Below are positions 1 to 8,165 of a stretch of DNA of 64,000 bases, piece after piece. The DNA lies in contig JACJZJ010000001.1 in NCBI GenBank assembly GCA_020635675.1, positions 372,001-436,000 on the forward strand. The letters are read 5' to 3'. The DNA is from Flavobacteriales bacterium (GTDB lineage: Bacteria > Bacteroidota > Bacteroidia > Flavobacteriales_F > PHOS-HE28). Positions within the stretch are counted from its first letter, which is position 1. Each line of letters opens with the position of its first letter. Both the position numbers and the translations under genes were made by a program. The notes below the pieces were generated by a model. That model was not told the DNA's origin. It saw only the letters and a list, made by a program, of their open reading frames with translations, and searched no databases.

Positions 1-395
1 ACGCCAACTGCAACTGCGCGGGTACGCCGGTGACCTATGACTGTCTCGGCGTGGCGAACGGGACGGCGCTTCCGGGCACGGCCTGCGATGATGGCAACGC
101 GAACACGGGCAACGATACCTGGGACGCCAACTGCAACTGTGTGGGTCAGCTGATCGACTGCGCTGGCACGCCCGGTGGCAGCGCCCTGCCGGGCACGAGC
201 TGCGACGACGGGAACCCATTTACCACGGGCGACGCTTGGGATACCAACTGCAATTGCGTGGGATATTTGTCAGCAGTCGATTGCATGGGGATCCCGGGTG
301 GCGGGGCCCTGCCTGGAAGTCCTTGCAATGACGGTGATCCGGATACCGGGAACGACACTTGGGACGCCAACTGTCATTGCGGTGGACAGCCGTTC
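1..395 (+). repeat. In-frame Cys-rich tandem repeat, about four units of 117-123 bp
   Basis: The string ACGCCAACTGCAACTG at position 1 recurs near 124, then in degenerate form near 241 and 364, giving a period of 123, 117 and 123 bp. The period is a multiple of three, so copy number can change without breaking the frame. The array probably continues to the left of the window. Confidence 0.8.
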
Positions 396-920
396 GATTG
401 TGCCGGTGTGGCGGGTGGAGCGGCATTCCTCGATCAATGCGGGACCTGCGTGGGTGGTACTACAGGAAATGTCCCGGACCCAGATTCGGACGGGGATGGC
501 TACATCGACTGTTTCGACAATTGCAAGACGGAATGGAATCCAAGCCAGGAGGACTTCGATGGTGATGGCATCGGAGATGCCTGTGACAATTGTGTTTGGG
601 TCGCCAATGTGGATCAGGCCGATCTCAATGGCAACGGCATCGGCGATGTTTGCGAGCTCTTGGTGGGCATGGTCACGCTCGATCAGGAGCAGCCCTTGCA
701 GGTCCTTCCCAACCCTGCGCGGGACTTCGTCATCGTGCGATGCCGGATGGACGGTGCCGAAAGGATCGCCATCCATGACATGCTCGGTGCCCTAGTGGCC
801 GAGATACCTGTCCACCAACAACGCATCGACCTAGGTGCACTGCCCGTCGGTGTCTATCAAGTGATCGCGCTGAATGCGGAAGGCAGACCGCTGGCGCAAG
901 CCAGGCTCATCCGGCAATGA
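1..920 (+). CDS. T9SS-targeted secreted protein with Cys-rich and TSP3-like repeats (5' end outside window)
   Basis: The reading frame is already open at the left edge, so the N-terminus lies outside the window. The first ~130 visible residues are about four copies of a 39-41 residue Cys-rich unit with the recurring cores LPGTxCDDGN and DxNCNCVG. Next come thrombospondin type 3-like calcium-binding stretches (DSDGDGYIDCFDNC, DFDGDGIGDACDNC, NGNGIGDVCE). The last ~75 residues form a T9SS type A sorting domain: a PNPARD motif, then short beta strands ending in LIRQ. The protein is therefore predicted to cross the outer membrane by T9SS and be released or anchored at the surface. Asp-rich repeats suggest calcium-dependent rigidity. 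The GTG at 30 is only an internal codon. Its substrate or partner is not predictable. Confidence 0.85.
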   Translation, partial: ANCNCAGTPVTYDCLGVANGTALPGTACDDGNANTGNDTWDANCNCVGQLIDCAGTPGGSALPGTSCDDGNPFTTGDAWDTNCNCVGYLSAVDCMGIPGGGALPGSPCNDGDPDTGNDTWDANCHCGGQPFDCAGVAGGAAFLDQCGTCVGGTTGNVPDPDSDGDGYIDCFDNCKTEWNPSQEDFDGDGIGDACDNCVWVANVDQADLNGNGIGDVCELLVGMVTLDQEQPLQVLPNPARDFVIVRCRMDGAERIAIHDMLGALVAEIPVHQQRIDLGALPVGVYQVIALNAEGRPLAQARLIRQ

Positions 921-940
921 TGAGGCCTGGGATGGAAGGG

Positions 941-969
941 AAGGGGTGTCGGTCTTCGGCACCCCTTTT
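941..969. terminator. Bidirectional intrinsic terminator between convergent genes
   Basis: An 11-pair stem (941-951 with 957-967, one G-T wobble) closes a 5-nt loop and is followed on the plus strand by TTTT; the minus strand also has a T-rich flank. It lies between two convergent stop codons (918-920 and 969-971), so it can serve both genes. Confidence 0.8.
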
Positions 970-3900
970 CATTTGAGCAAGGTCACATGCCCCGTGTAGG
1001 TCCGACGAAGCGAACTGAACCGGTCGCGCACGTGGATCCGCCATACGTATACTCCCTCCGGCAGTGGTCCGGATGCATTGCTGTGACCGCCGTTCCAGCT
1101 TGCATGCGGGTCGTCCGTCCGGAAGACCATTTCACCCCAACGATCGAAGATCGACAGGTCGTACTCCGAAGCATCCACGCCAAGAAGGGTCGGCGCGAAG
1201 ACGTCGTTGATGCCGTCATCGTCAGGGGTGAAAGCGTTCGGAACGAACACGGACAGCTCATCGTCCACAAGCACTTGGATGCACATTTCGGAGGAACAGC
1301 CGTGTGCATCCGCCGCGGTGAGGCAGACGTCATGGTAACCCACCGTCGGTGGGTCGAACGTATAAGCGAACGTCGGTTGCGATCCCAGGGGCAGGCCGTC
1401 CACGGTCCATGTCAGGGAGTCACCGAAGCCCGCATATCCGGTGATCTGAACGATGGGTGAGGCGGTGCTGACCACCATCGGTGATGCGTGCACCATGACG
1501 CTCGGGCCGCCATACACGTGGATAGGGGCCCCGATGGTCATGATCGTGGAGCATCCATAGAGGTCGACCACTTCCACTTGGACCGGGAAGGAACCCGGTG
1601 TCGCATAGGCATGGTCGAACGCGACCAGCGAGGTGCTCGAGGTGCCGTCGCCGAGGTCCCAAAGAAGTTGGGCCACGTCGGCCGTCGGGCTTGGGGTGAA
1701 TTGCACGTTCAATGGTGCGCAACCTGTCGTTGGGGTGACAACGACAGGTATGGGATCCACCACGCCTACGTTCACCTCCACGACCGCCAGGTCCATCTGC
1801 CCTGAGCAAGCTCCAGAGCCTGGGACAGCATAGGTGTATTGCCCGGGAACGTCGGAAATGGGGTCGAACATCGAGGAGTGAGGCATCCCTCCCGGTTCCA
1901 TCCAGTTCCCACCGGGGTCCGGTGTACCCAACAGAGCGGCATAGAGATCGAGCATGCCGCCTCCTGCGCAAACGACCGATTGCGCGTCGCCTCCGGCATT
2001 CGGTGCCGCATCGATGAAGAGGTCCAGAACGGAAGTAGCGTCGGCACATGGAACAAGGCCCGTGACGGTATAGCTGTAGCTTCCTGCCATTGCCGTTCCC
2101 GGGTCCAGTGGCATGGTGATGGGTGCGCCGTTCGGGTCGGTCCATACCCCCCCCGCATCGGGAGTCCCGTTCAAGGCGTTCATCAGGTCGGCGGGCGCGT
2201 CAGTGGAACAGGCCGTGTATATGCCGCCCATCCCCGGATCCGGTGATACGGCAATGGAAACGGTGACCACGGCACTCGCGACCGCACAAGGCGCGATCCC
2301 GTTCACGGTATAGAGGTAGCCTCCCGCGGTCGAGGTCGCGGGATCGAAGTTGCCGTTCGAGAGGGCTCCTCCTGGGCCGGTCCATGTCCCACCGGGCGTT
2401 GGGCTGCCTCCGAGCGCGCCAAGGAGAGCCTGCGGGGCCGCATTGTCGCATACCACCAGGATCGCATCCGTCCCTGGGTCCGGTGGATCGTTCACCTGGA
2501 CGATCACCTCCTCGATCCCGTTCGGACAGGGAGGGGGGGCGGGAAGCGAATAGGTATAAGTCCCGTTCTGGGCGGTGGACGGGTCGCAGATCCCGTTGAA
2601 CACGTTCCCCAGGGGATCGGTCCAGCCACCGGTTCCGGGCACTCCCGGCAATGCCTGAAGCAGGTCGGTCGGCGGGTCGGTCGCACAAAGGACAAGCTGC
2701 CCTTGCACACCGTTCGGCACTGCCGAGGCGATGGAGAGCGTCACGGTGGCACTGGTCGTGGAACATGGCGGTGGTGCAATGATGCTGTAGGTGTAGATGC
2801 CTGAAAGGGCGGAGGCGGGATCGATCATCGGGACGACCATGTTCCCGTTCGGGTCCGTCCAAGTGCCACCGCCATCAGGCGTGCCACCCAACGCGGCGAA
2901 CAGATCAAGAGGAGGGTCCGTGGAGCATGCCGCGACCATGGCATCCGTTCCTGCATCGGGTTGTGCGATGATGTTGACGGTGACGATCGCATCGCTTGGA
3001 GGACAAGGGCCAATGCCGGCCAGGGAATAGGTGTAGTTCCCCGGTGGGTCGCTTCCGGGGTCGAAGGTCCCGTTGGTCGGCGCGCCATTGGGGTCCGTCC
3101 AGCTCCCTCCCGGGTCCGGTGCACCGCCCAGTTGTGTCAGAAGGTCAACGGGCGATGCGGATGCACAGACATCGATCGCAGTGCTCGCACCTGCGTTGGG
3201 GGACGTCACGGTGGTTACGTCAACGGTCGAGGTCGCTGATGCGCAGGGTGCGATGCCTTGGAGCGTGTAGGTATACAGGCCATCCATATCCACGCCGGGT
3301 TGAAAGGACCCGCCACTGGCGTTCCCGTTCGGGTCCGTCCAGGTACCGTTTCCTTGCGGAGTGCCGCCCAGTTGTGCGAAGAGCGGGAAGAGCGGGTCGT
3401 TGCCACAGACCGCGATGCTACCCGGGGTCCCCGGGTCCGGTGGGTCGCTGACGTTCAGGGTGACCGTTGCGCTGGCCGCAGTGCAGGGAGAGGAGGCAGG
3501 AACGGTATAGATGTAGTTGCCGGGGATGTCGGTGGCGGGGTCGAAGGTGTTCGATGAAGGCAGCCCGTTCGGATCCGTCCACGTTCCCCCGGGATCGGGC
3601 GATCCCGCCAGTTGTCCGAACAAGGCCAGTGGTGCCTGGTCCGCGCAGAGGTCCAGGCTCGCGTCCGATCCTGCGTTCGGAGCGGATATCACATTCACCG
3701 TCACATTGGACTGGGCATCGATGCAGGGTGCTATCGCGGCGACCGTATATGTATAGATGCCGGGCGTGCCGGTCATCGGGTCGAATAGGTCGCCGTTCAA
3801 CATGCCCGGTCCGCTCCATCCACCATTGGGGTCCGCGTTCGGACCAAGCGATGCGAACAGATCGGCGGGTGACTGGTCCGTGCAGAGATCCAGCGTGGCG

Positions 3901-4757
3901 CCTACACCGGCATTCGGCTGGGCGGCAATGGTGACAGTGATGGTGGCTTGCGCGGCGCATTGCGCCAGCGCATCGATCACTTCGTATATGTAGCTCCCGG
4001 ATGACGCGGTGGAAGGATCCAGTATGCTGGTGGTCGGAATGCCGTTCGGGTCTGTCCAACTGCCGCCCGGGTCAGGTGTTCCCCCGAGTGCACTGAACAG
4101 GTCGGTGGGTGGTGACGCGGCGCATAGCGAAAGAAGGCCATCTGTCCCGGCGTCCGCGTCACAACAACTGCTCACCGCAGCCGGTGAAGGCACGATCGGG
4201 TCACCGGTGCACCCCGAACTGCTCCAACTTCCGGTCTCGCTGTCGCCATAGGTGTTCACCTGGATGGTCAGGTCCGCTCCGTCCATGCATGCCACACCGG
4301 CGGCCACGGTGATGCTCCAACAGAATTGCCAATTCACAGCGCCGGTGCAGTAGTCACCGAAGTTGTTGCCCGGGTTGCCATCATTGTTCAGGTCGAAGAA
4401 CCATCCCGGCCCCACGGCGCCGATCGCCGTCGATGCGGTACCTGTGCAGGAGTTGTACCAGCCCCAGTTACCGGTGCTGGGACCGCAGGTCGCAGGGGGT
4501 GGACCGGGCACCAGGGTGCTCATGTCCCAACCAGGCCCGAAGTTCGGCACGAGGCCATGGAACCAATTCGCGCTCGTCGTGTTCCAATAGGTGACCGTGA
4601 AGCAGAAGTTCACCGTCTCTCCCCCTTGATAGGCTCCGCCCAACGGCATCGGATTGGCCGTGAACGTGTAACTGACCAGACAGGGTTGGGCCACGCCGCG
4701 GTCCGCGAGGCACAGCAGGCAACAGAGGAGAAGGGACCCCGGCCAGCGAACGGTCAT
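969..4757 (-). CDS. Large secreted repeat protein with PKD domain and gliding-motility (CHU_C) C-terminal domain
   Basis: 1262 residues. A signal peptide (about 1-23, ending GVAQ) is followed by a ~170-residue N-terminal domain, then ten ~80-residue repeats (about 200-997). Each repeat has a Cys near its start, a G-T/S-W-TDPNG core, a GxYxY strand and a second Cys. A PKD domain follows (GCAPLNVQF, LWDLGDG, FDHAYATPGSF), then another Ig-like segment. The last ~90 residues are the CHU_C/gliding-motility domain (VPNAFTPDDDGINDVF, FDRWGEMVF, GVYVWRI), a T9SS type B signal. This is a typical cell-surface adhesin-like architecture in gliding Bacteroidota; the bound ligand is unknown. A weak -7-like box lies 20 nt upstream, and the gene appears to be transcribed alone. 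Confidence 0.9.
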   Translation of the reverse strand: MTVRWPGSLLLCCLLCLADRGVAQPCLVSYTFTANPMPLGGAYQGGETVNFCFTVTYWNTTSANWFHGLVPNFGPGWDMSTLVPGPPPATCGPSTGNWGWYNSCTGTASTAIGAVGPGWFFDLNNDGNPGNNFGDYCTGAVNWQFCWSITVAAGVACMDGADLTIQVNTYGDSETGSWSSSGCTGDPIVPSPAAVSSCCDADAGTDGLLSLCAASPPTDLFSALGGTPDPGGSWTDPNGIPTTSILDPSTASSGSYIYEVIDALAQCAAQATITVTIAAQPNAGVGATLDLCTDQSPADLFASLGPNADPNGGWSGPGMLNGDLFDPMTGTPGIYTYTVAAIAPCIDAQSNVTVNVISAPNAGSDASLDLCADQAPLALFGQLAGSPDPGGTWTDPNGLPSSNTFDPATDIPGNYIYTVPASSPCTAASATVTLNVSDPPDPGTPGSIAVCGNDPLFPLFAQLGGTPQGNGTWTDPNGNASGGSFQPGVDMDGLYTYTLQGIAPCASATSTVDVTTVTSPNAGASTAIDVCASASPVDLLTQLGGAPDPGGSWTDPNGAPTNGTFDPGSDPPGNYTYSLAGIGPCPPSDAIVTVNIIAQPDAGTDAMVAACSTDPPLDLFAALGGTPDGGGTWTDPNGNMVVPMIDPASALSGIYTYSIIAPPPCSTTSATVTLSIASAVPNGVQGQLVLCATDPPTDLLQALPGVPGTGGWTDPLGNVFNGICDPSTAQNGTYTYSLPAPPPCPNGIEEVIVQVNDPPDPGTDAILVVCDNAAPQALLGALGGSPTPGGTWTGPGGALSNGNFDPATSTAGGYLYTVNGIAPCAVASAVVTVSIAVSPDPGMGGIYTACSTDAPADLMNALNGTPDAGGVWTDPNGAPITMPLDPGTAMAGSYSYTVTGLVPCADATSVLDLFIDAAPNAGGDAQSVVCAGGGMLDLYAALLGTPDPGGNWMEPGGMPHSSMFDPISDVPGQYTYAVPGSGACSGQMDLAVVEVNVGVVDPIPVVVTPTTGCAPLNVQFTPSPTADVAQLLWDLGDGTSSTSLVAFDHAYATPGSFPVQVEVVDLYGCSTIMTIGAPIHVYGGPSVMVHASPMVVSTASPIVQITGYAGFGDSLTWTVDGLPLGSQPTFAYTFDPPTVGYHDVCLTAADAHGCSSEMCIQVLVDDELSVFVPNAFTPDDDGINDVFAPTLLGVDASEYDLSIFDRWGEMVFRTDDPHASWNGGHSNASGPLPEGVYVWRIHVRDRFSSLRRTYTGHVTLLK
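1765..4160 (-). repeat. Ten in-frame ~240-bp repeats encoding Ig-like units
   Basis: Ten imperfect copies encode a unit with the signature C(x)nP-DL-F-x-LGG-P-D-GG-WTDPNG. The TDPNG codons (seen on the plus strand as GTTCGGGTCCGTCC or close variants) recur every ~240-250 bp. The copies are diverged at DNA level, so this is an old array rather than a recent expansion. Confidence 0.8.
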
Positions 4758-4777
4758 ACCCGTGGTGAATGGAAGCC

Positions 4778-4785
4778 TGAAAATA
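4778..4785 (-). promoter_or_regulatory. Weak -7-like box of the CHU_C gene
   Basis: The minus strand reads TATTTTCA, two mismatches from TAnnTTTG and one from TAnnTTCG, 20 nt before the ATG at 4757. It is suggested by position more than by sequence. Confidence 0.3.
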
Positions 4786-4803
4786 GAACGAAGATCGATC
4801 CGC

Positions 4804-5781
4804 TCAGATCGATAGGATGGCTTGAAGCCTCAGGAGGTCGTATTGCAATGCCTTCCGGCCGGCAAGGGCGGCCTCGAACGGCGTGAATGTGACCTGGTCG
4901 TTGATCAGACCGAGCATGCCCCCATGGACCCCATTGATCAATTGCTCGACCGCACTGACGCCCAATCGGCTCGCCAGCACGCGATCCGCAACGGTGGGAG
5001 ACCCACCGCGCTGCAAATGGCCCAGCACGGTGACCCGTATGTCGTAATGGTCGAAGCGCTCCCTGACCTTGCGGGCGATGGTCAACGCACCGCCCTCCTC
5101 GTCCCCTTCGGCCACGATCACGATGCTCGAGGATTTCGTCCGGCTTCCCTGGTCCAGGGCACGTACGAGCTCATCGATCGTCTGGCGTTCCTCCGGCAGC
5201 ATCACGTATTCAGCGCCCGCGCCCATGGCGGCATGCATGGCGATGAAGCCCGTATCGCGCCCCATCACCTCCACGAAGAAGAGCCGGTCGTGGGACGAGG
5301 CGGTATCCCTGATCTTGTCGATCGCCGTGACCGCAGTGTTCGTGGCCGTGTCGAACCCGATGGTCGCATCGGTCCCTTTCAGATCATTGTCGATCGTGCC
5401 TGGGAGACCGATCAGGGGTATGTCATGCTCCCGTTCGAACACCATCGCGCCGTTGAACGTGCCGTCACCGCCGATGACCACCACCGCATCGATGCCCTCG
5501 GCCCGTAGTGCTCCAGCGGCCTTCGCCCGGCCTTCGGGGCTGCGAAAGGCTTCACTGCGTGCTGAACGCAGGATCGTCCCGCCACGTTGGATGATGTTAC
5601 TGACGTCCCGCGACCCGAGCGGCATGAAACGGCCATTGACCATTCCGTCGTACCCTTCGATGATCCCGGTGATCCGAAGACCGTGGTACAGACTTGAGCG
5701 GACGACCGCGCGGATCGCCGCGTTCATGCCGGGTGCATCCCCCCCCGAGGTCAGCACACCGACGTGTTCGGGTCGCTTCAT
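4804..5781 (-). CDS. pfkA: 6-phosphofructokinase (ATP-dependent)
   Basis: 325 residues, normal length for bacterial PfkA. It phosphorylates fructose 6-phosphate to fructose 1,6-bisphosphate, the committed step of glycolysis. Diagnostic motifs are the N-terminal nucleotide-binding TSGGDAPGMN (11-20), GGDGTF (104-109), catalytic PGTIDND (127-133), EVMGRDTGF and HLQRGGSPT. The GGD after the first glycine pair is the ATP-dependent type rather than the pyrophosphate type. The ATG at 5781 overlaps the stop of the upstream BNR-repeat gene as ATGA, so its translation is probably coupled to a secreted protein gene, an odd partner. No separate promoter is visible directly upstream. Confidence 0.96.
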   Translation of the reverse strand: MKRPEHVGVLTSGGDAPGMNAAIRAVVRSSLYHGLRITGIIEGYDGMVNGRFMPLGSRDVSNIIQRGGTILRSARSEAFRSPEGRAKAAGALRAEGIDAVVVIGGDGTFNGAMVFEREHDIPLIGLPGTIDNDLKGTDATIGFDTATNTAVTAIDKIRDTASSHDRLFFVEVMGRDTGFIAMHAAMGAGAEYVMLPEERQTIDELVRALDQGSRTKSSSIVIVAEGDEEGGALTIARKVRERFDHYDIRVTVLGHLQRGGSPTVADRVLASRLGVSAVEQLINGVHGGMLGLINDQVTFTPFEAALAGRKALQYDLLRLQAILSI

Positions 5782-6995
5782 TGCACGATCACCGTACCCA
5801 GAAGGCGCGGAGGATCACCACCGGACCGCTCCAGAAGCACGCGGTAGGCGCCCATGCCGACACTGGACACATCCAGATGATTATCACCGACCGACGCTCC
5901 CGGCCAACGCAGCACCTCCCGACCGTCCAATGCCACAAGAACGATCGCGTTGCCATGCGGTGCGGCGCCAAGGTGCACGAGCAGGTCACCATCCGTCAAG
6001 GTCGGCCCGACCCGGTCGTTGCCACGGACCTCTTCCGGCAGGCCCACGTTCGTGCCGGTGATGGTGTAGATGTCGAACAGCGCGCTGCAATACAATGTGG
6101 TCCCATCGACGAAGAACTCCTCCTGGGCACCCGCATCGATCATACTGAAACCGCCATTGTATCCGCTCCAGGTGGATCCGTTGTCCGTTGAGCGGTAGCA
6201 TGCATTGGAAGTGCCGCTCAGCGCGTAGAGGTTCCCGTCGAATGCGACGATCTCCCCGTCCGTGGGATTGGCGGGATCACCCGTGGCGTCGTTCCAGGTG
6301 CTGCCGTTGTTGGTGGAATACCGGTACCCGAAAGTGGAGGTGATCACCAGGCGATTGCCGATACTGGCCAGACCATAGACCGCATAGTTCGCGCTGGACA
6401 CGGCGGTCCAGTTGAGCCCCTGGTCGATGGAGGTCCAGAGACCGACGTTGCTGCTGGCGTATATCGTGCCGCCCACAAGCGTCAGATGGTATACGACGGC
6501 GTTGCTGCTCATGCCGCTGTGTCCGATGTTCCACGTCGTACCGGCATTGTCGGTGCGATAGATGCCTCCCCCGTTCGCGATCGAGGCGCTGAACACGGCG
6601 AAGGTCACGCCTGAAAAGCTGAAGAACTTGTTCGCATAGTTCGTCGTGGAATAAGGCATCGTCCCGTTCATGACGCTCCAACTCGTGCCACTGTTGTCGC
6701 TGCGGTAGACACCGTCCTGCGTGCCCGCGAACAGATGGGTGCCATCCGTGCCCACTGCGCGCACGTAATAGTTGGCGCCGGACTGCGGTAGGCCGGTATT
6801 GACCGGGGACCATGCCGTTCCGCCGTTCGTGCTCTTCTTGACACCGCTCGGATAGGTCGCAGCGAAAAGATCGCCGTTGAGCGCCGTCATGCTCTGCACA
6901 CTGGTGATGCCACTGTTCAGAGGCGTCCACTGGCCCCGAACGGCAGTGATGGTCAGCAATGCAAGAACGAAGGGAAGAGTACGTGTGGATGGCAT
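5778..6995 (-). CDS. Secreted BNR/sortilin-type beta-propeller protein with T9SS-type C-terminus
   Basis: About 405 residues from the ATG at 6995 (a GTG two codons upstream at 7001 is possible). A signal peptide ending near VRGQ is followed by repeated STNGGTAW, SDNSGTSW, TDNAGTTW, STNNGSTW and STDNGSTW motifs, the BNR/Asp-box repeats of sialidase- and sortilin-like beta-propellers. About seven blades span residues 20-310. The C-terminal ~75 residues (from about DRVGPTLTDGDLLVHL to VIVQ) resemble a T9SS type A sorting domain, though its opening PNP motif is missing. The catalytic residues of a true sialidase are not evident, so a binding role is more likely. The stop overlaps pfkA by 4 nt. 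A TATTTTCG box lies 18 nt before the ATG. Confidence 0.8.
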   Translation of the reverse strand: MPSTRTLPFVLALLTITAVRGQWTPLNSGITSVQSMTALNGDLFAATYPSGVKKSTNGGTAWSPVNTGLPQSGANYYVRAVGTDGTHLFAGTQDGVYRSDNSGTSWSVMNGTMPYSTTNYANKFFSFSGVTFAVFSASIANGGGIYRTDNAGTTWNIGHSGMSSNAVVYHLTLVGGTIYASSNVGLWTSIDQGLNWTAVSSANYAVYGLASIGNRLVITSTFGYRYSTNNGSTWNDATGDPANPTDGEIVAFDGNLYALSGTSNACYRSTDNGSTWSGYNGGFSMIDAGAQEEFFVDGTTLYCSALFDIYTITGTNVGLPEEVRGNDRVGPTLTDGDLLVHLGAAPHGNAIVLVALDGREVLRWPGASVGDNHLDVSSVGMGAYRVLLERSGGDPPRLLGTVIVQ

Positions 6996-7013
6996 GGTCA
7001 CAAGGTATGGCCG

Positions 7014-7021
7014 CGAAAATA
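7014..7021 (-). promoter_or_regulatory. -7 box (TATTTTCG) for BNR gene and pfkA
   Basis: Fits TAnnTTYG and lies 18 nt before the ATG at 6995. It is the only candidate promoter for the two-gene unit. Confidence 0.5.
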
Positions 7022-7047
7022 GGGGAGACCCACGTGGGTCCTGGGGT

Positions 7048-7479
7048 TCAGGTGGCCCCCTTTTTCAACACGGCCGGGCGATGCATGTCGTTCAAACGCA
7101 CACGCAGCGCCCGGAACGCTTCGCAATCCCGGCTGAGCAGACCACCGAGCATCTGTCCGATCCGGTAGCCCGGAGTTCCGGTGTTCGGTCCGGCGTGCAA
7201 CAGTTCCCTCACGGCGTAGGGATGCTCAAGCACTGCCGTCTCGAGGCAGTTGCTCACCGACCGGTCGACCACCGCATCCGCTGAGCGTGGATCGATCGCA
7301 CTGACGCAGCCGCAAAGGTCCTCGTGGAGGCGCGCCATGTCGGTCGTTTGGGCACGTGTGGGCATGCCGATCACCAGCAAAGTGACCACCGGTACCCATC
7401 GCCATGACGGTCCGTGGAACATCATGCTAAAGGTAGACGAAGGGTGCGTTCGAACAGCCGGTTGTGACCGACGGTTCAT
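7048..7479 (-). CDS. Small exported protein of unknown function
   Basis: 143 residues from the ATG at 7479, which forms an ATGA overlap with the methyltransferase stop. An internal ATG at 7425 would give a cleaner signal peptide (MMFHGPSWRW, then a hydrophobic run ending TRAQ). The mature part is about 100 residues and contains CGC near its start, then NCLE and RDCEAF. These Cys residues may form disulfides in the periplasm. I do not recognise a family. It is the last gene of the radical SAM operon, so it may act with that pathway, but nothing in the sequence shows how. Confidence 0.6.
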   Translation of the reverse strand: MNRRSQPAVRTHPSSTFSMMFHGPSWRWVPVVTLLVIGMPTRAQTTDMARLHEDLCGCVSAIDPRSADAVVDRSVSNCLETAVLEHPYAVRELLHAGPNTGTPGYRIGQMLGGLLSRDCEAFRALRVRLNDMHRPAVLKKGAT

Positions 7480-8165
7480 CGACGTTCAGGTGTGCACGGC
7501 ACAAGCTCGACCACGTCGAAGATCACCTGTTCCTCCCCCCAGCGCTTCTTGCGATGAACGTCGACAAGCTGCAGCCCCGCTTGCCGGGCGCGGGACGCGA
7601 TGGGTGCCAGGTCGAGATCTCCGCTCAGGACCATGAGGACCTTGGTCCCGCTTTTGACCCGGTCGGAAAGTGCTGGGAACAGACACGTGAAGTAATCCAG
7701 GTCCTTTCCCGCGAAGAATGCACGATCGGCCTGCGACAGGGGGTCCTTCGCGTAGTACGGTGGGTTGATCGCGATCACGTCGAACCGCTCGTGTAGATGC
7801 GCGAACAGGTCCGATCGCACGATGTGAAGCGGCAGATCATTGCGTTCGCTGTTCTGTTCCAGGTTCCTGATCGCTGCTGGTGCGATGTCGCTCGCTGTCA
7901 CGTTCGCCCCCATCCTTGCGGCTGCCAGGGCGACGAGCCCCGAACCTGCGCCGAGGTCGAGGAATGTCCGACCCCGCAGTTCCATGCTCACGATATGTTC
8001 GGTCAGCACGCGCGTGCTGAAAAAGAGGCCCGGATGGAACACGCCCGGCAGAACGATCAGGTCCAGCCCGTCATACCGATGGCGCCGGGGGCTACGCCCA
8101 TACCAGGCGTACCACCGGCGAAGGATGGGATGCATCGCATGAACAACGGCACCGCGCAGGCTCAT
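7476..8165 (-). CDS. Class I SAM-dependent methyltransferase (NPPYY type)
   Basis: 229 residues from the ATG at 8165, which overlaps the upstream radical SAM stop as ATGA; a start at 8207 is also open but less likely. It has a Rossmann-fold SAM site (LDLGAGSGLVALAAARMG) and a later INPPYYAKDP motif. That motif is characteristic of PrmC/HemK, RlmG and N6-adenine enzymes that methylate planar amide or amine nitrogens, in protein Gln or nucleic acid. The substrate cannot be read from the sequence. Translational coupling to a B12-binding radical SAM protein upstream and a small exported protein downstream argues for a dedicated pathway rather than ribosome modification, but this is inference. Confidence 0.8.
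   Translation of the reverse strand: MSLRGAVVHAMHPILRRWYAWYGRSPRRHRYDGLDLIVLPGVFHPGLFFSTRVLTEHIVSMELRGRTFLDLGAGSGLVALAAARMGANVTASDIAPAAIRNLEQNSERNDLPLHIVRSDLFAHLHERFDVIAINPPYYAKDPLSQADRAFFAGKDLDYFTCLFPALSDRVKSGTKVLMVLSGDLDLAPIASRARQAGLQLVDVHRKKRWGEEQVIFDVVELVPCTPERR

Noticed and set aside
1765..4160. Possible CRISPR or satellite DNA from the regular repeats
   Set aside because: Units are ~240 bp, in frame, diverged and lie inside a secreted-protein gene.
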